From: Magnetococcales bacterium
Lineage (GTDB): Bacteria > Pseudomonadota > Magnetococcia > Magnetococcales > Magnetaquicoccaceae
Direction of reading: 5' to 3'
Assembly (NCBI GenBank): GCA_015231375.1
Contig: JADGBT010000006.1
Span: 1 to 64,000, forward strand
DNA length: 64,000 bases
Positions 16,279-23,175 of the stretch are shown here, piece after piece. Below the pieces are notes generated by a model, which made no database searches, was not told the DNA's origin, and was given only the letters and a program-made list of their open reading frames with translations. The translations under genes and the position numbers were made by a program. Every line of letters starts with the position of its first letter. Position 1 is the first letter of the stretch.

Positions 16279-16343
16279 CACGCCGCCCCCAGAAACATGA
16301 GCAACGCGACGATGCAAAACAGACACACCCCGATGGCGATCAT
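16275..16343 (-). CDS. tiny membrane peptide, 22 residues
   Basis: MIAIGVCLFCIVALLMFLGA continues to 22 residues, almost entirely hydrophobic. Its ATG overlaps the endolysin stop as ATGA, and its stop overlaps the next tiny frame. Such chains are typical of phage lysis cassettes, where holins and spanin parts are small, but no family can be assigned to so short a peptide. Confidence 0.35.
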   Translation of the reverse strand: MIAIGVCLFCIVALLMFLGAAW

Positions 16344-16741
16344 GGATAGGTCCAGAATCTGGGGCGAGGGATGTCGTTGTCACCAACAGGCACGGCATCC
16401 AGATGGACGTATCGGCCCGCCATGGGGCCATGCTGCTTGAGTCCAAATCCGGTCAAGCCAAGTCCCAGGGCCAGGTCGATCAGTTTGTGGACATCTTCGC
16501 CAGAGATGGCGACATCCACGGCGTATCCAAGGGTGTGCGCACCGACCAGTTTTCCCTCGCCGACTGCGGCGTTATGCGCTTTGCATCGGTATCCAGAGGT
16601 GATCACCATGGGTTTCCCGAAGGCCACTCTCAACATCTCCAGATTCGCCAGAAACGTTGGATTCATGCGCAACACGCCGCAGTGGCGGCATTGCAGTTCC
16701 GCCCTGGTGAAATGCCTGGTGAGATTCTCCTGAGCGTTCAT
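16340..16741 (-). CDS. M15-family endolysin (peptidoglycan peptidase)
   Basis: Started at the ATG at 16741 (MNAQENLTRHFTRAELQC), which overlaps the upstream small membrane gene as ATGA. The 133-residue protein carries the M15 zinc peptidase pattern: SGYRCKAHNAAVG, then VGAHTLGYAVDVAI, supplying one His and the Asp ligand (residues ~72 to 85), and GRYVHLDAV supplying the last His (~112 to 120). M15 endolysins cut the peptide cross-links of peptidoglycan. There is no signal sequence, so release depends on a holin from the same cassette. Confidence 0.85.
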   Translation of the reverse strand: MNAQENLTRHFTRAELQCRHCGVLRMNPTFLANLEMLRVAFGKPMVITSGYRCKAHNAAVGEGKLVGAHTLGYAVDVAISGEDVHKLIDLALGLGLTGFGLKQHGPMAGRYVHLDAVPVGDNDIPRPRFWTYP

Positions 16742-16854
16742 GACGCCACCACGGCAAAAACGAACGTGAGTGCCGTCATGATCACGAATCCGACGTGAGC
16801 GGCAAGCAAGCCCCAGATAAGCAACAATTTTGTGCAGCATTTAACTGTATTCAT
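16738..16854 (-). CDS. small membrane protein, 38 residues, possible holin
   Basis: The frame MNTVKCCTKLLLIWGLLAAH runs to 38 residues and is one or two hydrophobic segments with two positive residues at the N-terminus. Its TGA overlaps the endolysin ATG (ATGA), so the endolysin is probably translated by coupling. No strong ribosome site is visible, only AAGG 11 nt upstream. It is a candidate holin or antiholin by position. Confidence 0.45.
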   Translation of the reverse strand: MNTVKCCTKLLLIWGLLAAHVGFVIMTALTFVFAVVAS

Positions 16855-16890
16855 ATTTTGAAACCTTGGAATAAGATTTTAGAGGGAAAT

Positions 16891-16985
16891 TTCGAATGAC
16901 ATTTGAAACCCGTGCCGTGCCCCGCCATGCCGGGCAGTGCCTTGCCTAGCCAAGCTTGGCATTGCCCAGCCTAGCCGCACCGCGA
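16891..16985. repeat. GCC-rich short repeats with a 12-bp palindrome
   Basis: The spacer between the transglycosylase-like gene and the lysis genes is an irregular series of TGCC, GCC and CTAGCC words, including the perfect palindrome GCCAAGCTTGGC at 16949 to 16960. It may fold strongly in RNA. No function is evident and no reading frame here is convincing. Confidence 0.4.
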
Positions 16986-16991
16986 CAACAT

Positions 16992-17456
16992 CTATTTGCT
17001 CATAACCCGCCGCCAGCTTGAGCAGTATTGCTCTGCCGTGCCTGCTCCCAAGAGCGAGTTGTAATGCAATTTCCAATAGTTCGCCTGACCATCGAGGTCT
17101 CCGGCAGCAGGAAGCGCACCAGGACACCGCAACAGATGGACACGGCACATTCCGCAAGCGTAGGCCAGATCCCATGCCAGTCGGGCGTGATCGGGCTTTG
17201 GATACGGCCCCAGGATGTTGAGCGCGAGCTTCGTCCGGCCATGCAGGAAGTTCTGCCAAATATCGTCATGGGTGATTTTTTCCATTTGCCACAGCCCCAT
17301 GGCCGGACCGCCACCCAATTGGGTCAGGTAACGCAGGCCTGACTCCTGGATGGCGATGCCAAGCAGCAACTCCTCGGCGGCGGAACTCCACAAATCAAGC
17401 CGCTGCAAAGTTGGGCAAATCACCAGCACCAAGAGTTGACGAGGATCAAGTCCCAT
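16992..17456 (-). CDS. phage lytic-transglycosylase-like protein
   Basis: Started at the ATG at 17456, with GGAGG 9 nt upstream. The longer frame from 17639 would translate through a perfect terminator-like hairpin. The 154-residue protein has a lysozyme-like core: LLLGIAIQESGLRYLTQLGGG, with a Glu in the IAIQES motif (about residue 35) as the likely catalytic acid, then AMGLWQMEKITHDDIW. The combination matches small phage muramidase or transglycosylase proteins in which GPAxGLWQ(F/M)E is conserved. It heads the late minus-strand genes. Confidence 0.65.
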   Translation of the reverse strand: MGLDPRQLLVLVICPTLQRLDLWSSAAEELLLGIAIQESGLRYLTQLGGGPAMGLWQMEKITHDDIWQNFLHGRTKLALNILGPYPKPDHARLAWDLAYACGMCRVHLLRCPGALPAAGDLDGQANYWKLHYNSLLGAGTAEQYCSSWRRVMSK

Positions 17457-17478
17457 GGATGCGGCCTCCAGAAAGGCA

Positions 17479-17511
17479 AAACCCGCCTCAGGGTACCCTG
17501 GGCGGGTTTTG
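17479..17511. terminator. strong bidirectional terminator-like hairpin in the late leader
   Basis: AAAACCCGCC and GGCGGGTTTT flank an inner CAGGG/CCCTG stem, so almost the whole 33 bp is one hairpin with A and T tracts on either side. It lies between a palindromic site at 17610 and the first late gene at 17456. Transcripts entering the lysis genes from the right must read through it. Confidence 0.85.
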
Positions 17512-17609
17512 ATGATGACGTTTTCGGTGGGAGATGCCTGCCTTGCGCACCGTCCTCCGATTGTAGCGAAAATCATAGCATATTCCGTCAAATGTGTTTC
17601 ATGAAAAGA

Positions 17610-17632
17610 TGTATCAACAAGATGTTGATACA
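17610..17632. promoter_or_regulatory. 10-bp-arm palindrome, probable operator
   Basis: TGTATCAACA and TGTTGATACA flank AGA, a perfect inverted repeat in the 289-bp gap between the DUF6362 gene and the lysis genes. Its TATCAA/TTGATA core resembles the parDE operator, with different spacing. It probably binds a dimeric regulator of the late promoter. No other gene is seen in this gap. Confidence 0.6.
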
Positions 17633-17745
17633 GAATCATAAATCATGCACAGGATAAGCCATTGATTTCAGTAGACTCACTCCGTCAAAATTGACCTTTT
17701 GGCGTCGCCAGTCGAGGCATGGTCATAATCCGGCGCGCCATTTTT

Positions 17746-18159
17746 TCAACATGATGATGTCATTCGATTATTTCCTCCACTATTGAGCCTCGACGAGATG
17801 ATCATGAGCGCGGACATCCACAGACGCCACGCAGTGACCCGGCTCACCCCCAAAACATTCGTGATCACCTTGCGCGGCACTCCCTCGGCATGGAGCCAAA
17901 CCAGACGCATCTGATCCGGGTCCAGCCAACGCAGCCAGTTCAACGCATCGTCCATCCGGGTGATGGCATCCGGTGTGGGCGGACCCATCCGGAATTCAGC
18001 GTCATTCCAGCCGAACGCCTCATTGGGATCATGGATCACATCTGGCCAATTGTTACCGTAGCCCATAGGCCTCAGCCCGGTGACGCGCAAGGCCCGCAGA
18101 GTTCTGGACGCTTCCTCAACCCGCTCGGCGACCATTTTTGGAGTCCACTTCTCAGCCAT
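17746..18159 (-). CDS. DUF6362 phage HTH protein, candidate late regulator
   Basis: A 137-residue protein from the ATG at 18159, which overlaps the upstream gene by 8 bp. The C-terminal half has LNWLRWLDPDQMRLVWLHAEG followed by a sigma-region-4-like helix-turn-helix (VPRKVITNVLGVSRVTAWRL, residues ~97 to 116), the DUF6362 pattern. It lies directly after the resolvase genes and directly before the palindrome, hairpin leader and lysis genes, the position of Q-type late regulators in lambdoid phages. That role is inferred from order only. Confidence 0.65.
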   Translation of the reverse strand: MAEKWTPKMVAERVEEASRTLRALRVTGLRPMGYGNNWPDVIHDPNEAFGWNDAEFRMGPPTPDAITRMDDALNWLRWLDPDQMRLVWLHAEGVPRKVITNVLGVSRVTAWRLWMSALMIISSRLNSGGNNRMTSSC

Positions 18160-18367
18160 GGCGCGCCTCCTTTCCGGGTTGTCCAAACAGCTTTCTGGCC
18201 AAATGCTGAATCATCTCCCGTTCCGGCCAACCCAGTCTGGAATCATTCTCGGCGACCACCAGGATGCCGTGGTCATGCCAGCCGTTGCGTTTTTCCTTTT
18301 CCGGGTCCATCCGTTGCGGGATGATTCCGGCCAGACAGGAGCGAGGAAGACGAGGACCACCGTTCAT
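18152..18367 (-). CDS. small phage protein of unknown function
   Basis: A 71-residue basic protein (MNGGPRLPRSCLAGIIPQRM). It begins in a 4-bp overlap with the RuvC-like gene and ends in an 8-bp overlap with the DUF6362 gene, which supports it as a real coupled gene. A middle WHDHGILVVAENDSRLGWPE segment looks folded and is followed by a short basic helix. No family is recognised. The position resembles the nin-region genes of lambdoid phages. Confidence 0.5.
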   Translation of the reverse strand: MNGGPRLPRSCLAGIIPQRMDPEKEKRNGWHDHGILVVAENDSRLGWPEREMIQHLARKLFGQPGKEARHG

Positions 18368-18867
18368 GGGCGCACCTCCTGATCCAAGGCCCAGTGGAGA
18401 ATGGCCAAGGCGTCGGAGGCATTGTCATCGGCGGGGTGATGGCCCTTTCTGCGCATTGCTTCCATGACTTCCTCCTTGGACGCATTGCCCTTGCCGGTTG
18501 CGTGCCGCTTGATGGTGCCGACCGGCACCCCCAGGTACGGAATCTCATGCTGTTCGGCCCAGGCACTCAGATGGGCGAGAAAACCGCCATAGACGTGGGC
18601 GGCTGTCACTCCGGCATGCGCCCTGACTTCCTCGAACACGATGTACCCAATCGATCCGGCAAAGCCACGCACCTCATCGAGCCATTTCTTGAACCGGAGA
18701 AAGGCCATCCCACCGCCCTCGAACCGGCCAGGGCGAAACTCCACCGTACCGCTGGTGATGGTTCCATCCGATTGGTGGAGTGCCCACCCGGTTTTGGATC
18801 CCAGGTCCAAGGCGAGGATTGCTCCTTCCCCGACCGCGCCCTTGTGGGGCAGAATTGCTGTAGCCAT
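18364..18867 (-). CDS. RuvC-like Holliday junction resolvase
   Basis: A 167-residue RNase H-fold nuclease. The first catalytic Asp is in ILALDLGSKTGWAL (residues ~17 to 30), a Glu is in YIVFEEVRAHAG (~75 to 86), and the last acidic pair is in HHPADDNASDALAIL (~143 to 157). This acidic set is that of RuvC-family phage resolvases. It likely resolves recombination intermediates or branched DNA before packaging, working with the Sak4-like and helicase proteins of the same operon. Confidence 0.85.
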   Translation of the reverse strand: MATAILPHKGAVGEGAILALDLGSKTGWALHQSDGTITSGTVEFRPGRFEGGGMAFLRFKKWLDEVRGFAGSIGYIVFEEVRAHAGVTAAHVYGGFLAHLSAWAEQHEIPYLGVPVGTIKRHATGKGNASKEEVMEAMRRKGHHPADDNASDALAILHWALDQEVRP

Positions 18868-19087
18868 GTCATTCCTCCCATTGTTTGATGTGGTCAGGGT
18901 GACGGCGGTGTCCCTCCAAGAACGACGCCGTCACCCGCTTGATTGCTTCTATATGCTTCACGCTGCCTTCAAATTATTGTAAGTCAGATGAACCTATAGA
19001 GACTGACTCTCCTCTGTATCAATTACATCTATTTCCTATTCCATATCCTCCTCTCCGGTTGAGATTCTTATTCAGGTAAATCCCAAC

Positions 19088-19210
19088 TGCGCCAACTGCG
19101 CCAATGTGCGCCAGCTGCGCCAGTGCGCCACTACTTTTTCCCAAAACTTGATTTTTCACTTTCCACACCTACCCCTGGCGCACTGGCGCAGTTGGCGCAA
19201 CTGGCGCACA
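19088..19210. repeat. iterated TGCGCCA words forming a large inverted repeat at the primase 3' end
   Basis: TGCGCCA-type heptamers recur five times on the left (19088 to 19130) and, inverted as TGGCGCA, four times on the right (19175 to 19210). The arms pair over ~25 bp with few mismatches. The right arm codes for the Cys/Ala-rich end of the primase and the left arm begins right after its stop codon, so the mRNA 3' end can fold into a long hairpin. The 263-bp gap 18868 to 19130 otherwise shows no gene. Confidence 0.7.
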
Positions 19211-21947
19211 TCGGATTGAGTTGGAACATGACGGCACGTTGCCCCCGTTCCACTGGAATCCTGCGTACCCAATTGAGGTCAATCATGAACTCCAGGACCG
19301 CCTCCGCATCCTTTGGGGCCAGCCTGGGACGCGGAAGGGATCGGCCCAGTGTTCGGATCGAAAACTCCATATTCCCGGACTTCAACGCCCAGCGCGCCAC
19401 TCGCAAAGCGGCGGCTTCAAGCGCGTCCCCCTCGGCCATCCGTTGGACTCTCACCGCTTCCTCCAGATGGTACTCACCAAGCATCTTGGCCCGCTCCCAG
19501 GTGGCCAATCCCAGTTCCGATTCCTCTTCCTTGAGCAATTGAGGACGCTCCAGGAGGTGCAGCACCAAAGCCGCCTTGACCGTGGCCGACACCGCTTTGC
19601 TGGCGATATCACGCACGTCTTCCAGATCGCGTCCCTCCGCCATCTGCATTTCCACGGTGTTGTGCCATTGCCGCCGCGATTCCTTCGCCTCTGAAGACAG
19701 TTTGACCAAATGGCATTCGGGTTTACCGTTTTTCTCCGGTGCTTTTGCGTTCAACAGGCCAAGGATGATTTCCTCATAAGGCTGCAAAATGAACTCATTG
19801 AGGCCGAATTCGTTGACCTCCTCCAGACGGGTGCCGACCAAAGAAGGAAGCCAGACCGGCCAAATGCGGGCCAGTGCCCCGGACGCGCGCAGGGATGGAT
19901 GGCGGGCCGCTTCCAGGTATTTGTCCGGTTGGACCATGATGCAGACATTGAGGCAGGGGTTCACGATCATGCGGTCCTCCGGCCCGTTTTCGTTGCCAAC
20001 CCGGTCGCGGGTGATGGTGTCACCAGAGATCCCGGCCAGATAGATGGCGTCTCCGGTGCGCTCCTTGCCCGAATATTTGCCCATGATGGCGTCGAAAACA
20101 GGCCGCCCCTCGCCAGAGAGAACGGAGTATTCTCCACCCCGGGTGTGCATCCTTTGGAACAGACGTTCCTCGGTGGCATCCGAGGTGAACATGCGCGGAT
20201 GCGGCGGTGTGGTGACCCGTTTGCACTCCTCCTTGGCCATTTGTTTGATGTATGTCTGCTGCTCTTCGTCCGTCATGTTGGGTTTGGTCGCCTGTTTTTT
20301 CAGGGCATTCAGAACGGTGTCCAGCACCTGATTGTTGGTGGCGGCCTCGGCGACCCGCTGCTGATAGGCGTCCAACGCCCCTTCGATCCACAATTCCAGA
20401 GGATGGGTCATGATCTTGAATGGCGGGCTTTTACGTTCACCACTGGCCGCGATCAGTGCATGGAACAGGGCTGGATGGTGATACAGGCCAGGCCGTTCCT
20501 GGATACGGGCCTTCTTGCCGATGGCCAGAGCCGCCACCGACAGGCCGATCACCGCCGGAGAGGCGACCGGAACCTTGACGAAACGGGCCACCTCGCGGGC
20601 GGCATCACGCAGCACGTCAGGCAGGGCATCCAAGGGATAGGGACGCGGCTCTTCCTGGACATGGGCGATGGGAGTTGGCTCTGGCCAAGTGGGATCGTTT
20701 GGCCCTGCGGCATGCAGGATTTGGCGTTCGGAGGTGGCCAAAAATGCCTGAACATTCATCCCTTCGGCGACAGCATCGGCGGCGTCCCATTTTTCCGGCT
20801 TGTCGCCAGGCGGGATAAGGATGGTCACGGAATAGCACCCCGCAGCCAGGCAGGCATGCGCTGTCGTTTCGGCAAAATTCCATCCAACGGCGTCCTTGTC
20901 CGGCCAGATCAGCACCTCTTTTCCAGACAAAGGTGACCAATCGGTTTTATCCACTGGGGCGTTGGCCCCGTGCATGGCGGTGGAGGCGACGATGCCGATA
21001 TTTTGCAGTGCCTGGGCGCATTTCTCACCTTCGACCATCACCACGCGGTTGTTCGCGATCACCTGCGGCAAATTGTAGAGCGGACGGGGAGACGGGGCCT
21101 GCCAGCAACGAACGCGAACATCCCATGGACGAAACTCCTTGCCGGTCGGGGGATCGTAGCGGTAGACGCAGGCCACCAAGTTGCCTGCCTGGTCGTGGTA
21201 ATCCCATTTGCCGGTGTATGGACCCAGTTCATCTACGGGTGGGGTCTTCCTGTCGAATTTGGGTCGGGTGGTGGGAGGAAATTCTCCCAACCAGGATGCA
21301 ATGTCGTCTAAAATTCTTGAAAAATCACGCCGGGAGTCCCAACCTCTTATTGTTGCCCACAAGTCGATGATGTCCCCACCCTGGCCGGTAGCGTGATCAA
21401 ACCACATGCCCGCTTTGGGGCCGGTCAACTCCAACACCATGCTGTCACCGGGATTGCCATCCACATCCCCGACATAAAATTTTCCATAGCGGGTTTTCCC
21501 GGCAGGCAGCAAGTGGGACAAGGCACTCTCGATACGCTCCAGGAGTCGTGACTTGATCCTGTCGATATCTTGCCTGTTGCCCATGGGTGATGAGATGCGT
21601 GGGCTGATCTTGTTGAAGTCAAGACAAACGATATTGTCTGGAGAGGCCATCTTTACCAAGGGGTTCACCTGGGGGTCGCCAACCAAGGGGTCCGCCTGGG
21701 GGTTGCCAACCAAGGGGTTCACCTGGGGGTTGCCAACCAAGGGGTTTGCCTGGGAGTTGCTTTCAATGCTTCTGGCACTGAGCATTGCGATCTGTTCAGC
21801 AATTTGAGTATTTTTCAGCAGGCGCGACGCCTCGCTCCAAACCGTTCTTGGATTGCCATTGGCCCCATACGCCTGTCGGTACGCTTCGCTGGCATTGCCA
21901 TTCAGGGCATATGCGTAACAAAACGCCTCCTGTTTGGCGGTCAGCAT
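19131..21947 (-). CDS. phage primase-helicase (toprim/DUF3987) with terminase-like N-terminal helix domain
   Basis: A 938-residue protein from the ATG at 21947 (MLTAKQEAFCYAYALNGNAS); the frame opens at 21989. Residues ~1 to 50 resemble the HTH of small terminase proteins. Residues ~62 to 98 are a 9-residue tandem repeat. Residues ~150 to 390 form a primase part (FDHATGQGGDIIDLW, then toprim-like VVMVEGEKCAQALQNIG). Residues ~470 to 830 are a DUF3987-type helicase-like part. The end is Cys-rich (MCASCANCASAPG). It is expected to prime and unwind phage DNA. It overlaps the nuclease gene upstream. Confidence 0.8.
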   Translation of the reverse strand: MLTAKQEAFCYAYALNGNASEAYRQAYGANGNPRTVWSEASRLLKNTQIAEQIAMLSARSIESNSQANPLVGNPQVNPLVGNPQADPLVGDPQVNPLVKMASPDNIVCLDFNKISPRISSPMGNRQDIDRIKSRLLERIESALSHLLPAGKTRYGKFYVGDVDGNPGDSMVLELTGPKAGMWFDHATGQGGDIIDLWATIRGWDSRRDFSRILDDIASWLGEFPPTTRPKFDRKTPPVDELGPYTGKWDYHDQAGNLVACVYRYDPPTGKEFRPWDVRVRCWQAPSPRPLYNLPQVIANNRVVMVEGEKCAQALQNIGIVASTAMHGANAPVDKTDWSPLSGKEVLIWPDKDAVGWNFAETTAHACLAAGCYSVTILIPPGDKPEKWDAADAVAEGMNVQAFLATSERQILHAAGPNDPTWPEPTPIAHVQEEPRPYPLDALPDVLRDAAREVARFVKVPVASPAVIGLSVAALAIGKKARIQERPGLYHHPALFHALIAASGERKSPPFKIMTHPLELWIEGALDAYQQRVAEAATNNQVLDTVLNALKKQATKPNMTDEEQQTYIKQMAKEECKRVTTPPHPRMFTSDATEERLFQRMHTRGGEYSVLSGEGRPVFDAIMGKYSGKERTGDAIYLAGISGDTITRDRVGNENGPEDRMIVNPCLNVCIMVQPDKYLEAARHPSLRASGALARIWPVWLPSLVGTRLEEVNEFGLNEFILQPYEEIILGLLNAKAPEKNGKPECHLVKLSSEAKESRRQWHNTVEMQMAEGRDLEDVRDIASKAVSATVKAALVLHLLERPQLLKEEESELGLATWERAKMLGEYHLEEAVRVQRMAEGDALEAAALRVARWALKSGNMEFSIRTLGRSLPRPRLAPKDAEAVLEFMIDLNWVRRIPVERGQRAVMFQLNPMCASCANCASAPGVGVESEKSSFGKK
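21654..21762. repeat. 27-bp in-frame tandem repeat within the primase gene
   Basis: Four copies of a 27-bp unit, the last degenerate, encode the 9-residue motif Q(A/V)(N/D)PLVG(N/D)P. The copies differ at several sites, so they are not brand new. The array forms a flexible Pro-rich linker between the HTH-like start and the primase core, and is a likely site of length variation between related phages. Confidence 0.85.
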
Positions 21948-22699
21948 GACAACCCCCAACAGCGATCCTGCCAATCGCAGAAACGGCACTCGAAATGGCT
22001 GGGATCGCGGGTGATGCGCGGCAGGAGGTCTTGCGCCTCGGTGGCCTGGAGAACACGCACCGCCCGGTCGGTCATGCGCTGGGCCAGATCAGCGTCGAAA
22101 GGTACAAGCTCAAAATAGAGTTCAGCGGTATCCTTGTTGATGGCGGTGAACAGGGCCGGGTTGGCGGCAATGCCGGGGACTGCCGTTTCCATGTAGGCCT
22201 GATAGGTGGCGATCTGGGCGGCGTAGACAGGCTTGGAGAGGATCACTCCGCGCTTGACCGTATCGTTCCAGGACTTGTTGTTGAGGGATTTGCTTTCCCA
22301 CAAAGCTGGATAACGCATGGGAACATCCAAAGGCCCTCCGGCAATGATGCCGTCCACATGCCCCTGGATGCGTCCCTTGGCCACAGAAAAGCCGAACTGC
22401 CCGCCGTCCCGTTTCTGGGTAACCAAATCGAACCCCGCAGATCGCAACCAACGAACGGCCAACTCCTCGAAGAGATGTCCGGCGGCGAAGATGCGCAGGG
22501 TCTTGCCATCAAACCCCCGGCCTTCATCCCTGGGGGCACTGGCGTATTCGAATTGCAACGCTCGTTCGCAGGAGACTCCCAAACGGGAACCTCCCAGATA
22601 TCTCCGGGGCGGACTGGCGGCTTCCTCAGCCACCAGGGCGGTGTCGATCCGCCCGGTGACAATCTCGCCGAATGAGGCTTTGTGATTGAGGTCTAACAT
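21941..22699 (-). CDS. Cas4/RecB-like PD-(D/E)XK nuclease
   Basis: A 252-residue protein. The nuclease core has GHVDGII (Asp, residues ~113 to 119), ALWESKSLN (the E-x-K motif, ~131 to 139) and a QIATYQAYM helix (motif QxxxY, ~161 to 169). An N-terminal Cys (GVSCERALQ) and a C-terminal cluster (ECRFCDWQDRCWG) could bind a 4Fe-4S cluster as in Cas4. It would trim DNA ends for recombination together with the SF2 helicase and Sak4-like protein. No CRISPR array is nearby, so this is a phage exonuclease, not an adaptation protein. Confidence 0.8.
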   Translation of the reverse strand: MLDLNHKASFGEIVTGRIDTALVAEEAASPPRRYLGGSRLGVSCERALQFEYASAPRDEGRGFDGKTLRIFAAGHLFEELAVRWLRSAGFDLVTQKRDGGQFGFSVAKGRIQGHVDGIIAGGPLDVPMRYPALWESKSLNNKSWNDTVKRGVILSKPVYAAQIATYQAYMETAVPGIAANPALFTAINKDTAELYFELVPFDADLAQRMTDRAVRVLQATEAQDLLPRITRDPSHFECRFCDWQDRCWGLSC

Positions 22700-22749
22700 G
22701 GATTACTTCCTGTTCATGACGAGGGATCTGCATGCCAATCTTGTTATGG

Positions 22750-23175
22750 TTAGAACGGGATGTCGTCGTTGTTTTTGCTGAAATAATTCTGGTAGGCGGT
22801 GATCACCACCTCAATCAGAGTCAACACTTCCTGACGGGTATAAGCCGCCAAGGGGCGTTGCATGCCGATGTTGGCCACATATTCCCCCAGGGGGGTCAAG
22901 ACGGAGGCCATGGCCGCCTTTTCGAGATCTGTCGCGTCCGTCATGGATGTCACTCCCAAAAGTTTGGTTCTTGATATTGCGCACACACGTCCAGCCAACT
23001 GGATCACAGTATGATCTGGCGATTTCTTCAAAATCCTGCTAAAAACGTTTCTCTCCTCTGGGGGTAGGTCATCCAGCAAGACCTGATGTCCTTTCAAAGC
23101 GATTGGCAGGACAACCCACCCCTGTTTGGGGTCGTGCCAGGAGGTGCGTTGCCGTGTCCAGATCGAGGTTGCCAT
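22750..23175 (-). CDS. phage protein with SSB-like C-terminal tail (DDIPF)
   Basis: A 141-residue protein starting at the ATG at 23175, coupled to the helicase stop; a GTG one codon earlier is possible. The body is mixed alpha/beta (QGWVVLPIALKGHQVLLDDL), with a C-terminal helix YTRQEVLTLIEVVITAYQNY seen in phage proteins of unknown function. It ends NNDDIPF, which matches the conserved acidic-hydrophobic tip of bacterial SSB (DDDIPF). The body does not look like an OB-fold SSB. The tip could recruit host SSB-binding enzymes; this is inference. Confidence 0.65.
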   Translation of the reverse strand: MATSIWTRQRTSWHDPKQGWVVLPIALKGHQVLLDDLPPEERNVFSRILKKSPDHTVIQLAGRVCAISRTKLLGVTSMTDATDLEKAAMASVLTPLGEYVANIGMQRPLAAYTRQEVLTLIEVVITAYQNYFSKNNDDIPF

